From assembly GCF_026914185.1 (NCBI RefSeq), contig NC_070570.1:3782001-3846000 (forward strand): a DNA stretch of 64,000 nt, given 5' to 3'. This DNA comes from Puccinia triticina. Lineage: Eukaryota > Basidiomycota > Pucciniomycetes > Pucciniales > Pucciniaceae. Positions 1 through 9,799 of the stretch are shown piece after piece (position 1 is the first letter of the stretch; every line of letters starts with the position of its first letter). The position numbers and the translations under genes are program-made. The notes under the pieces were generated by a model. That model was not told the origin of the DNA. It ran no database searches and saw only the letters and a list, made by a program, of their open reading frames with translations.

Positions 1-1
1 G

Positions 2-553
2 GCCAAGGAGCTGTACAGGGAATCGCAACATCGGCAGGTGTTAATCTTTGTTGATAATCAGGGTGTCATCCTGAGAACCAAGAATCCAGTCGCTCCGAAG
101 CCAGGGCAATGGTTATTTCTTCAAATTGATGAAGCCATCGCAGACCTCCTGGCCAGCTTGAAGGTCTCATTCGTATGGTGTCCGGGTCATAAGGACATTG
201 TAGGCAATGAATTGGCAGATCAACTAGCCAAAGACACGTTGGAGTCTCCCTCAACGCAGATTTTGGATGTCAAAAGCAATTGCAAGAAGGTCCTTCGCAG
301 GATGGTGGAGGGCCTATCCATCGTAAAGCCGGCGCCCTCTGACTTACCTATTGGCTACAGCGCTCTAGTCAACCAATTGGATTCAGGTCATTGTGCGCTG
401 AAAAAACACCTTTTTCGCATTTGCAGGGCCTTCGATCCTCTTTGCCCAAATTTTGGGGCCAAGGAGACGGTGTTTCATCTGATGAATTTCTGCCCGAAAT
501 TCAAGGATCAACGGGCGGCTCTTCGAAAACAACTCCGACACATGCAAGTTTGA
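2..553 (+). pseudogene. LINE-type retrotransposon ORF2, C-terminal RNase H and zinc-knuckle part (partial)
   Basis: The frame is open from the left window edge to a stop at 553, so the 5' part lies outside. Visible: an RNase H-like stretch with an FVDNQG motif and a later W-CPGH...GNELADQLAK block, typical of the RNase H domain in I/jockey-type non-LTR elements. About 90 residues further on there is a C-x2-C...H...C-P cluster (residues DPLCPNFG, then FHLMNFCP), as found at the end of such ORF2 proteins. RNase H would remove RNA from the RNA:DNA hybrid during element copying. Whether the element is active cannot be judged from this end alone. Confidence 0.8.
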
Positions 554-874
554 TTCAGGGCGGAGCGATTAGACAAAATCCTCAATAACCGGAAAGCTGA
601 AGTGGCTTTGGCAAACTTCCTGAGCAAGACGAGTCGATTTCAAGATCAACTTCCCCCTCGATGATTCCCATTTCCCCTCCTTTTTCCCCTCAATTTTCCT
701 TTTGCTTGTTACCAATTAAACATGTTATGACCTCAAACCTCGACTTGATTTCACCCTAACTTTATATGTTGTGTAGTAGATTTTATAGTTGTTATTTCCT
801 TTCATCATGACGTCTCTAAGATTCATAGTGAGCAATGCCAAAGGCCAAATTTCACTTAAAAAAAAAAAAAAAAA
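554..874 (+). mobile_element. LINE 3' tail ending in poly(A)
   Basis: Noncoding T/C-rich sequence follows the RNase H stop and ends at an A17 run (858-874), as expected for the 3' UTR and poly(A) tail of a target-primed LINE. The 5' end is outside the window, so no target duplication can be checked. Confidence 0.5.
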
Positions 875-1315
875 CACATCTGATGCATGTTGTCAGTGCG
901 GTGTGATAGGGTGTGATATGATAAATAAGTACGTCATAAATTTGAATTTTTAGCGCTAGAGCGATATCAAAAATGGATATCTGTCAATCTGGGAACTCAG
1001 ATTTTTCCAGATATCGCGGGGAAATCTGCGCTCAATCGTCCCAAGCCGGGTGTCCAAACGGCGCCTAGGATGACAATATAAAATTATAAATAAGTATAGC
1101 AATGCCAAAACCTCTCTGTTATCATCTTGTGCACTTTCTCTCCTCTCTGCGGCAGTTCTGCCATCTGTAAGAGCCCCGTTACAAAATGCCCCCTTGTCCA
1201 CGGATTGAACGCTGACCTGTATCATTCCTGCTTGACGGTTGAAATCATCTGGCAGGCTTCGGAATTTAAAGCACTATTTCGACCGCCAACCTCAAGAAAA
1301 GTCCACTCCGCTAAG
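875..1315. other. Gap holding the 5' region of the rhodanese gene
   Basis: No gene of its own is seen. The last ~200 bases lead directly into the rhodanese start codon and must contain its promoter and 5' UTR; no clear TATA box was identified. Confidence 0.3.
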
Positions 1316-2493
1316 ATGAGTACCACCCAAACGGAGCCCGTAGTATTACTGATCTCACCTCAGGAGGTCCAAGCCAATGGGATCGAAAATTACAAGGTCT
1401 TGGATGCTTCGTTTTCTATCCCTAATTCAGGCCGATCTGCTCTTGACGAGTTCCGAAAAGGACCGAGACTTCCAGGCGCCAGATTTTTCGACCACGAAAT
1501 TATCGCCGATACCTCCTACACTATCGATGGTACTACCAAAGTTGGATATATGCAGCCCGATCTTAGCACGTTTAAACGTGAGGTGGAGCGCTTGGGTATC
1601 ACTAGAAATGACCCTCTACTCGTATACGATTCCGTTGGCATCTTCTCGGGCCCTCGTGCAGCTTGGCTCTTAAATGTAGGCGCCGTTATATGTCGAAACT
1701 CGGCGGAAAGCCTGACATTTATTAATGCCTAAATAATTGTTCACACAGGCTTATGGTCACCCGAAGGTCTCCGTTCTTGATGGCGGCTTGTCGCGATGGA
1801 TTAAAGAGGACAGTCCGGTCGAAACCGGGTCGCCGATCGAGCCCGAGAGATCGGAGTACGAGCTTCCGGGAATTCATGAGGCTCTCGCACGCGGAAAAGT
1901 GATATCATACGACGCCCTTGTTCATAACTTCAACAACTCAGCTGAAGGAGAAAGGATATGTGTCTTTGATTCACGTCCCCGAGGCAGGCAAGTGGAGATG
2001 TCCTAAAGATGAAGATAAAGATAAAAGCATAAAAAATTCACAAAACATTCCTGCTACTATTTCAACCAAGCTGCTATTGGATGGTACCACGTACTAATCA
2101 ACTGGTGTATTCCACAGGTTTCTCGGGACAGATGCCGAACCAAAACCCGGACTACCATCAGGCCACATGCCACATTCGCTCTCGCTTCCATTCACATCCT
2201 TGCTAACTCAACCGAGCGACTCGGAGCCCTACCAGAAATTGCTGAGCCCCGACCGGCTCGAGAAAGTATTCTTGGAGACCCTGGATAATGATCTTCAGAA
2301 ATGGGAACAGATCAAACACGGCCAGAAAGATATCGTGGTCACCTGCGCAGTTGGCGTGACCGCCTGTATTATCTGGCTTGCTATTCGCCTCTATGCTCCT
2401 AGCGCAAATCACCCCAGACTTTATGACGAAAGTTGGACAGGCTACGCACTCAGAAAAGACGCACAAATCCTCAGGAATTCTTCATCGTCCTGA
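1316..2493 (+). CDS. Two-domain rhodanese / sulfurtransferase (Tum1/MST-like), three exons
   Basis: Exons 1316-1675, 1749-1987 and 2118-2493 give 324 residues in one frame. Domain 1 carries the family signature LLVYDSVGIFSGPRAAW followed, across intron 1, by GHPKVSVLDGGLSRW. Domain 2 has VFDSRPRGR-F, then PGLPSGHMPHSLSLPF, and near the C-terminus TCAVGVTAC with the presumed persulfide-forming Cys, then YDESWTGY. Family members move sulfur from thiosulfate or 3-mercaptopyruvate to acceptors; the fungal Tum1 group feeds tRNA thiolation (established for the family, inferred here). The Cys loop reads CAVGVTA rather than the more usual CGSGVTA. Intron 2 begins GCAAGT, a GC-AG intron. The ATG at 1316 is chosen because it starts just before the first rhodanese fold. 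Confidence 0.9.
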
Positions 2494-3783
2494 TTATCCG
2501 CACCTTTCAAGAGAAGATAGGCCAAGGCAGCATATCAGATATGATCTAACCAGATGAGAAGAGAAAAAGATTTCAGACACGATGCCTCATGTACAGTTGT
2601 AACCATATTGGAAAGTTTGAATATTATTGTTTTTGTGTCCTCAGAGCAGGCTTGAGCCATGGTCGAAAAAACACTGCTAACGTCGCTAACAATCAGTGCA
2701 ATATTTGAGTGGATAACTTGTTATTGCAGTATCCAATATGTACACTTCGGAAGTTTATATCATTCAACAAGAGGGAAGCTTCAAAGAAAATGATGAGGTT
2801 TCCAAAGTTTATCACTCAAAATATCAAACATATTGATATGGACAAACTTTGCGCCCTGCAAAAATCTCTTTTCCACACTGACTGCTATTGAAGGAAGCAG
2901 AGATGAGGGTTTGCTCGTTAAGAGCATCTCCACCGCGCGGGACTACACCCCAGGTGCACTAGAACATCTGGGGACGGGCTGATCCTTTACGTCTCACGAC
3001 AGGACCTCCCCCGCAACAACATACGGCCCAGATACGGGCCCCGTGCCAGGCCCCACAACGGCTTCATGAAGCCGTCTTCCACCCCCTCGTCGTCCGAATT
3101 GCACGTCACCAGACGCAAGCAGCCGACGTTAGTTGGTTGCTTACAGCACATCCACCAAATGCGGTGGCCAGAACAGACAAACAATGCACAGTGGCTCATA
3201 AACCACACGGCCGAGACAATGCACGGCACCCCACCACAACTACCGTGTGCGACCGTCCGCGGCAAGATGAAACTGGCAGGTTTTACCCGCTTGCTCGTGG
3301 TACATGGGCAATGCACAACACTACCAATAACACATGAGAAATATTAGAGAGTCGGTGTTTATTGCGCACACATCCAGGGTAGGAAGCAATCTGCCCAGAA
3401 AACACCATACAACAAAAATATACACAAAAGTGAAGCTGGAAGTGTGGAAAGAAAAGAGAAATACAAGAGCTCTGTACAGGGGGGGAAGGTAAGAAAGTTG
3501 GAAACCAGATACATATATCAAATGCATATATAAAGAGCAAAGGCTTAGTGGGTTATGGCGCCAGGAGGCAGAGCAGCATTTTCTTCCATAAGAATGGCCA
3601 TCTTCACCGCAACTTCAAGCTTGGTGGGTGGCCAAATCATGTCCACATTGAGCTCAGAGAAGAAAGTATCTCCATCAAAGGAGGCAGCATTGAGCTCCAG
3701 TATGAGTGTTAGAGTGTGTACACAATTGCATACGTTTCCAGTCAGCCAATCCCATAATACATACATATGTTATCCATACTATG
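2494..3783. other. Intergenic region without recognised gene
   Basis: Only short overlapping ORFs on both strands. Around 2922 a GAGCATCTCCACCG motif resembles a MITE end (its reverse complement appears near 18570), but no matching partner end or target duplication was found nearby. Confidence 0.4.
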
Positions 3784-4839
3784 TGTCTAGACTCTAAACC
3801 CTAACCTTGTGAGACCAGATTGCCAAACTTATCATGTACAGCCATTCTGAAAAAGCTTGGCTTTGTTGGAAGGAATTTCCCCCCAAACTTTGTATTGGAT
3901 TTGCCAATAATCACTGGCAAGGTTGGACATATTTATATTCATGCCCACCACATTCTTATATGCAGGGTGTATATAAAGCAGCCAGATACCCTCAATCATC
4001 TACTTCCTTTCATTTTTTACTAATTATTGGCTAATTCTACCCTGGATGCCATCTTGCTCCTGTTTGCAAGGTTGGATGGTGCTGGTCTCAGCAGCCAGCA
4101 TGTTTTTTTTTTTTTCTAGCAAACAGCTTGATTGGTGGCATCCTGCAAGCAACTGCGCTTGCAGGTCTGAATATCATGTTTCCAACCTTGATGTTGGATG
4201 CACATACATTGGCAAATCCAGAAGGAATTTCCAGCGGAAATTATTCCAAAAGAAGCCCAGCTTTTTTGGAATGGCTGTATCTAGTCTTGGTTGTCACGCT
4301 TGGCTAGGTGATTCTCACCAGTTGTTGTGCTTGAGTAAGCACAACCACGCGAATGTTCTACATGTGGATTGTGATCAAACAAGAAGACCGTGAGGACATG
4401 AAGCCTACACGTGTCCAGTTTCCTAGGCTATAAAGACCTGGGACCTCCGAGCAAAAGGAGGTTCCTCAGATCATTATTAGAATACTACGCCAGTCCATCT
4501 TGTTTGATACAAACGACCGGGGCTTTACTTCTATTTGCATCTCATATCCTTTTATATCCTTTCTCTTTTACTACGCTCATCCTCCACCGCTCCGCTTCTG
4601 TACCAACCTCCAACCTCACCTCATCCGGTTTTCTTCCACTCGCTACCTTTTAAGGTAAGCTAGAGTTTCACAAACCACCTTAAAGGTTCAGGTACGACTA
4701 AGCTCTACCAGCCCCTCCACCGGAGGCGCGGCTTTCTCCTCCCGCATCGCGGTTGAGTTGAGCGTGTTTTCCTCTTTAGGAACTCACAATTTGTTCTTTT
4801 CCATTCAGGGTGTCGCCACTTTAGAGACGCACCCTGACA
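3784..4839 (+). mobile_element. Probable solo LTR (Gypsy-like), with internal inverted repeat
   Basis: Begins TGTCTAG and ends CGCACCCTGACA, preceded by a CACTTTAGAGACG block also present at the end of the solo LTR at 41306-42014. Flanking pentamers are CTATG (3779-3783) and CTATA (4840-4844), one mismatch. Inside, 3830-3950 and 4180-4290 are imperfect inverted copies (GGAAGGAATTTCC, GGATTTGCCAAT), suggesting a MITE within. The 3' boundary is firmer than the 5' one. Confidence 0.5.
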
Positions 4840-4855
4840 CTATATGTATCCACAT

Positions 4856-5200
4856 GCTGTAATGGTAAATCAGGGTTGGGGACCCAAAATGACCGCACGG
4901 GTTTGCGGATGTTGCGGACTGCGGATTCCCCAAGGCTGGCACGGAGCAGCACAGCGTGGAGGATTTCTACAAGGCGGTGTGCGGAGTTATGTACACGGCG
5001 CGGCGGCGGCGGAGCTGGACTTGACTTACGCAGGCCGGCAAGGACTGGCTAGTATAGGCTGTGACCGGGGGAAGCCATGGTAGCCAAAGCGGGCGTAGCT
5101 GGGGCGGAGGCGGCGTGTGGGATCTCAGAATTGAAGGCTAGAAAGTGGCGAGGAAGCTAGGGCAAGAGGTTTCCAACGGTGGGCAATGACGTGCGGCGAA
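4856..5200. repeat. Dispersed repeat, copy 1
   Basis: Closely matches 44330-44690 over ~340 bp (GGTTGGG start, GCGGCGGCGGAGCTGGACT, ACTTACGCAGGCCGGC, TCCAACGGTGGGCAATGA). Neither copy has an open frame of useful length. Both lie a few hundred bases upstream of the same LTR type, but those LTRs have different target duplications. Confidence 0.65.
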
Positions 5201-5470
5201 TGTGAGAGCGGAATGGACAGGCAACATGTGTGGTTGTGGGAGTGTGGCTTGGCGGATGGCGTGCGTGAGAGGCAGGTGGAGGAGGATGTTTTTTCTTTTC
5301 TCTCATGTTGTTTTTCCTTTTCTACGGAGGGGGGAGGGAGTCCCCCCCCCCCCATCATCTTATTGGAGGACTTTTTACGGTTTTTGCTTGATTCTTGTGA
5401 TTACTCTGGTATGGATTCCTTGCGGAGGAGATTTTACTTAATGGCGATGGTGTTTAGCTTGCGGAGTTTA

Positions 5471-6400
5471 TGTGAGCCTGAGTCTCTTTAGTGACAGCAG
5501 GACACAAGAAAGAAAGGGGAAATAATTGGATTTCTTTGGATAAATAAAATACAATTATGAGAGAGAGAGAGAAAGAGAGAGAGAAACTGAGCTGGATTAA
5601 GATGAGCAGATATTCAAGGTTATTCTGGTGGGAATGCACGTCCACTGGCAATGCTACCTCTTCAGAAGAGTGCTGCCAAGCTGTGCTAGAGAGTGCTACA
5701 GCCTCCTCTCACCAAAGAAACGTGGAGGGTCTCTGGATTAGATAAATTTAATCCAGCCACAATTTTTTAGCTTCCTTCTTGATAGTCAAGGTTCTTAAAG
5801 GGAAACCTAAGGGACAGCCCTTTAATCAAGATAAGGCAAAGGCCAGCAGTTATGGAGGGACAGCCCTGTGATCAAGAGAAGGCAAAGGCCTGCAGGAAAG
5901 AACAGATCAAGCAAGACACAGAGTTGTACCTCTGAGATAAACAAGGTTCAGTGAAAAAGGTTACTTACTGTCAATATCCTAGGCGCCTGTGACGGTAGGT
6001 ATACTGGGAGTGTTGTAAACTCTTTGGTGGTGATCCTGGGGTTATCTGGGGTGTGGTTCTGGTGTGCTGAAGTCTGTAGATCCGCCTCAGGCAAGGGGGA
6101 TCCTGACTACGAAAATTTTCACAGTTTGCTTATGTAATTTACATATGTACATGTGGTTTGGCGCGCCTGGTAGCGCAGACACGTCACAACTGCGCATGCG
6201 CGCCACACTCAATAACTCAGGGAAGGAGCATAGTTACAAAGAATTGGTAAGTTGTAACTAGGCTTAAAATTGCATGAGGAAACAGAATATGAAGTCTAAA
6301 CAAGGTTATCTCTTAAGATGAAAAAGATATGAAGTAATTCATATGTAAAAAGTGGAAAAAGGCAGACTTTAGGTCAGCTGAGTTGACTCTAAGGCTGACA
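5471..6400 (+). mobile_element. Solo LTR, family A copy 1
   Basis: Runs TGTGAGCC...GGCTGACA, the same ends as 44857-45701 and 46956-48144. Flanks are GTTTA (5466-5470) and TTTTA (6401-6405), one mismatch. Internal landmarks shared with the other copies: (GA)n near 5557-5584, CCTAGGCGCCTGTGACGG, and GCGCATGCGCGCCA. No adjoining coding region, hence a solo LTR. Confidence 0.8.
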
Positions 6401-6658
6401 TTTTATCTTTTGTGTACTTCATGGCGGATTTTACTGTGTTTACTGCGGCTTTCTACGTGTTTTGTACTTATTTTATACGTTAATTTCACTTGCTCTACAA
6501 TTATTGCGCCCCATAATTACTTGCGGAGCGGAGCGGAGTTTCTCCAGATCACCCAACTTTACCCGGGAATCGTCTTGGAGCTGCGGGGGTCCTGCCTTTT
6601 CTACATGGGGACCACTTTGTTCACCACAATGCCCCAGCCCCCGTCTCTCTCCTCATTG

Positions 6659-6799
6659 AGATTTGGGGGATCACTGGTTGTGTGTGTTGTGCTCATAGCT
6701 TAGAGCATATTGTCTTCAGGTTAGTGTTTGCAATCTATCAAGATTTGGGGGATCACTGGTTGTGTGTGTTGTGCTCATAGCTTAGAGCATATTTTCTTC
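6659..6799. repeat. Direct duplication of 60 bp, 81 bp apart
   Basis: GATTTGGGGGATCACT through GAGCATATT-TCTTCAG occurs at 6659-6720 and again at 6740-6799 with a single difference (G versus T in the GAGCATATT-TCTTCAG part). The near identity indicates a recent local duplication. Confidence 0.85.
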
Positions 6800-6876
6800 A
6801 GCCTTGTGCTTGTTATAATGAGCTTGAAAAAACTGTAGACATGTGTACTGCCTCAGTTTCAATGTCTGCCACTGTG

Positions 6877-6974
6877 AAAAAAACTCAAGAAACTGCAGCC
6901 AGTTGACATGCAATATTACAAAGGCGCCTTTGTAATATTGCATGTCAACTGGCTGCAGTTTCTTGAGTTTTTTT
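6877..6974. repeat. Perfect 98-bp palindrome (49-bp arms, no spacer)
   Basis: Arms meet at GGC|GCC between 6925 and 6926. The left arm runs from A7-CTCAAGAAACTG to CAAAGGC and the right arm is its exact reverse complement, ending in T7 inside a longer T run. No loop or spacer is present. Confidence 0.9.
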
Positions 6975-8132
6975 TTTTTTTTTTTTTTTTTTTCATACCA
7001 GCCCACTTACGCTTGCCTGTACAGCAGTTCTAAGAAAGCTTGCGCTTCTGGACCTGTGATTTTGCTCCCCGGACTCAACTTCAGCCAAATTTATTGCCTC
7101 CTGTACGGTCATTGCCATACAGGAACATTCATTTGGTGCAAAAGCTATCTTTGTGATAGCTAGCTTTTAGATTTTGAGAGTGGCAAGCTTGTCAATTTTT
7201 GATTCCAGTGGTCCTCTGCTCCCCTGTGCCTGCCAGAATGACCCACCAGGCTCCCCAGTCAGGCCACACATGCCTGTATGTTCCGGGCTGTCCAGAATAC
7301 AGGGGGGATGTGTGTCAGCCTCCGTGATGCCAAGGACTACTCCTTCTAGCTACACGTGGTGCAAAACTAGTATAAAAGAGTATAAAACTCTGGGACAAAA
7401 GTCCAAGGGATAATTCCAATGACATATTGGTAATTATGGCGTAAAATATATGAAAAATGGCGTAATTATATTAACAAAACTAGAGTACAAGGCGGCTACG
7501 CCGCCGCAACCCCAGGGCGTCAACTCCACAGCCCACCGCCGGCCCAAGGCCCAAGCCCAGCGGCCAAAGGCACAAGGGCCAAGGTTGCCACCCGCGCAAC
7601 GGACACCCCCGCAGGCTTTACGCTCATTTTAATCAGCCATCTGGCAATGCCCCGCAAATATGCCCAAAATGACCGCAGGTACCCGCACCCGCCACGAGTA
7701 CCCGGGTCCACTCAGCGATCTCTAATCGACAGTAAGTACCCTCTTTCACTGACCTTGTTTATATCAGAGGAAACCCTGTTGCTCTTGACTTCTCTTCCCT
7801 TCTTCCAACCCTCAAAGATCAATCAGGTTATCTCTTGTTAAGACCTTAAAAACCAGAGCAGAGTAGAAACCCTACTTCTGATTCCCACCACCGTTTCCTT
7901 GGTGTGAGTGGAGACTGTTGCACTCTTTCAGCACAGTTGGCAGCCTACATTTCCAGTTGGAGCTTGGCCCATATTAAATCTTAATAAAAGATCATCTCTC
8001 TCTACTGCTTGTATTTCTTTATCCCAAAAAATTCAATCAGTGCCCACCCAACTTACTTTTGTCATGTTGTCACTTTAGAGACACAGGCTCACAGATATCA
8101 AGGTAAATACAAGCATGAGTGTTTCATAATTA
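6975..8132. other. Poly(T) tract, then LTR-like sequence, no gene
   Basis: After the T run (to ~6993) there is no credible gene. 7840-8090 resembles the R/U5 end of an LTR: an AATAAAAG motif at ~7982 and GTCACTTTAGAGACA at ~8067, the block that ends the LTRs at 4839 and 42014. The left boundary and target duplication were not found, so it is not called as a complete LTR. Confidence 0.4.
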
Positions 8133-8325
8133 GGGGGTTTCACAATTGAAATTTGTAGGACACATTTTAAGGTATTCATGAACATTTTTTTCAAAAGTTG
8201 ATTAATTGCATTGATTGATCAGTATCACCTGCTGCTTTCCATCTTACCAAAATTCTTGAATTCTGGTCATATAGGTCTTAAATCTAGCTCCAAAGTTTTG
8301 TAAAATTTGACTGTGAATAACCTTC
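8133..8325. mobile_element. Degenerate TA-type MITE, related to 27816-28014
   Basis: Starts after TA with GGGGGTTTCACAATTG and shares blocks with the element at 27816-28014 (AGGACACATTTTAAGG; AGTATCACCTGCTGC; TAGCTCCAAAGTTTTG). The far end has decayed to GACTGTGAATAA. Confidence 0.6.
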
Positions 8326-8796
8326 TTGTTTCACTGCCTGCATGTAAAGTACTGCTCAAAAGATACAAATTTTCAGATGTGCTACAGCCACATTGGTCTT
8401 TTTGTCATTCATCAAGTGTTGCAGAAACCTATCCTCACTTTTTCAGTGGAACCAGTTGTAATTCACATTGACAGAAAATTCAGCAGCTTATAAAAATGAG
8501 CCTCCATTCCAGTCAAAATTCTGTCCAGTTTCAGGATTGTTTTTTTCCCTTTTGTCTGATGATTCATGATTGTTGGGCTGCAAATATATTGAGTCCAGGA
8601 CTCAATTCACTTGACCTTTTACAATATTCAAAGTTTGTTTGACCTTAAAAGCTTCACAAACAGCATAATTTCATGTTGGGGTAGGTCTGAGCTCAAGACT
8701 CAAGTTCAGCACCAAGTTGTACTCCCAATAAAACAAGATATATCAGTTGGGGTTGTTGCATGAGCCCAATAACTTGGACACCACCGGCTGGGGCCA
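8326..8796. other. A/T-rich gap without recognised content
   Basis: No extended ORF, repeat pair or RNA gene was identified. Confidence 0.3.
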
Positions 8797-9195
8797 TCAA
8801 ATGGTCATGAGGCCTGGCACCACTGGCTTTGGAGGTGTCACCCTGGGATTGGCCCGCAGCTTCGGGAACTGGAAGATAAAGTAGCGCACCCCGTTGAGGC
8901 TGATGATGGGGGGGGAAGTGTCTGAAGGCGCCGGCATGGGTGGTGCGAGCCTCGCCGCTGGCGCGCGGGCCGGAGACGCCAGCGGCGACGGGAATCGAAG
9001 GGCCGCGTGTGCGGGGCGAGTAGCATGGCTTGGACCCGCCGGGCTCATCTGATAAGGGCTTGCTGGATGGTGGTGTGTCCGGAGAGACCAGGCCAGCGGG
9101 GAAGGTGCGCGGACTGTCGGGGAGGTCCGGGTGGCTTGTATGGCCGCCACCGCCGCCTCCGTCGAAGCCGGGGGATTAACGCTCGTGGGGGACAA
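8797..9195 (-). CDS. Unrecognised Pro/Ala-rich ORF (132 codons)
   Basis: An open frame on the minus strand with a Pro/Ala/Ser-rich body and a more ordered tail (NGVRYFIFQFPKLRANP). It lies in a locally GC-rich stretch, where chance ORFs are common, and no domain was recognised. It could be a gag-like fragment or chance; the G/C-rich opposite strand is less open. No function is proposed. Confidence 0.25.
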   Translation of the reverse strand: MSPTSVNPPASTEAAVAAIQATRTSPTVRAPSPLAWSLRTHHHPASPYQMSPAGPSHATRPAHAALRFPSPLASPARAPAARLAPPMPAPSDTSPPIISLNGVRYFIFQFPKLRANPRVTPPKPVVPGLMTI

Positions 9196-9406
9196 GTATG
9201 TAGAGTGAGCTAGGCGAGTAGACGGGCTCCTAATTCGGGTTTAAATGGCGCAGCGTCGCAAGGGTGCGAATGTTGGAGGCGCCACCAACCCGCAAGCAGT
9301 TTCTTGTTTTGATTGCTCCGAAAGGGTGCGGACTGTTGCGGACGATGTATCAGGGCTGCTGTTTCAGGTCGTCCGCGAAAATGAGGGGTTTGACTTGATG
9401 GGGTGA

Positions 9407-9795
9407 ACATAAAAAGGCGTCCTGGCCGTGTCCTATCCTCCACGGGTCCAGTTCCCCTCTCGCACTTGCGGAGGTAGAACACAATCCGTCGGTCGATAAC
9501 CCTCTCCACCCTTGCCTTTGTAGGGGCCCGAGGGGGTTAATCTTATTTCTCTCTCCCCTGTCGCACTTGCGCAGGCTGATAGAAACCCCTCCGCCTTTGC
9601 ACTTGCAATTGCCCCAGGAAAAATGTATTATTCTGCCCCCCTGCTGCACTTGCACAGGCTGGTCAAAAAAAAAAAAAGAACACACAAAAAAAACCTCCCC
9701 TGTTGCGCTTGTGCAGGCTGAGCAATTCATTTGAAACCAACCATTTGCCCGCCTCTCTCCCCTTGCATTTGCAACAGGCAGAGGAGGGAGAATCC
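9407..9795. repeat. Degenerate motif repeat, CCCCTGTTGCACTTGCGCAGGCTG-like
   Basis: At least six spaced variants of CYYGCACTTGCGCAGG occur at about 9455, 9560, 9598, 9640, 9700 and 9765, usually preceded by CTCCCCTGT. Spacing is irregular (about 35-105 bp), so this is not a simple tandem satellite. Confidence 0.6.
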
Positions 9796-9799
9796 GGTC

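Noticed and set aside
2922..3345. MITE starting at GAGCATCTCCACCG
   Set aside because: No matching inverted end or target duplication could be found in the flanking sequence.
9407..9795. CRISPR array
   Set aside because: Repeats are variable and unevenly spaced, and the sequence is eukaryotic.
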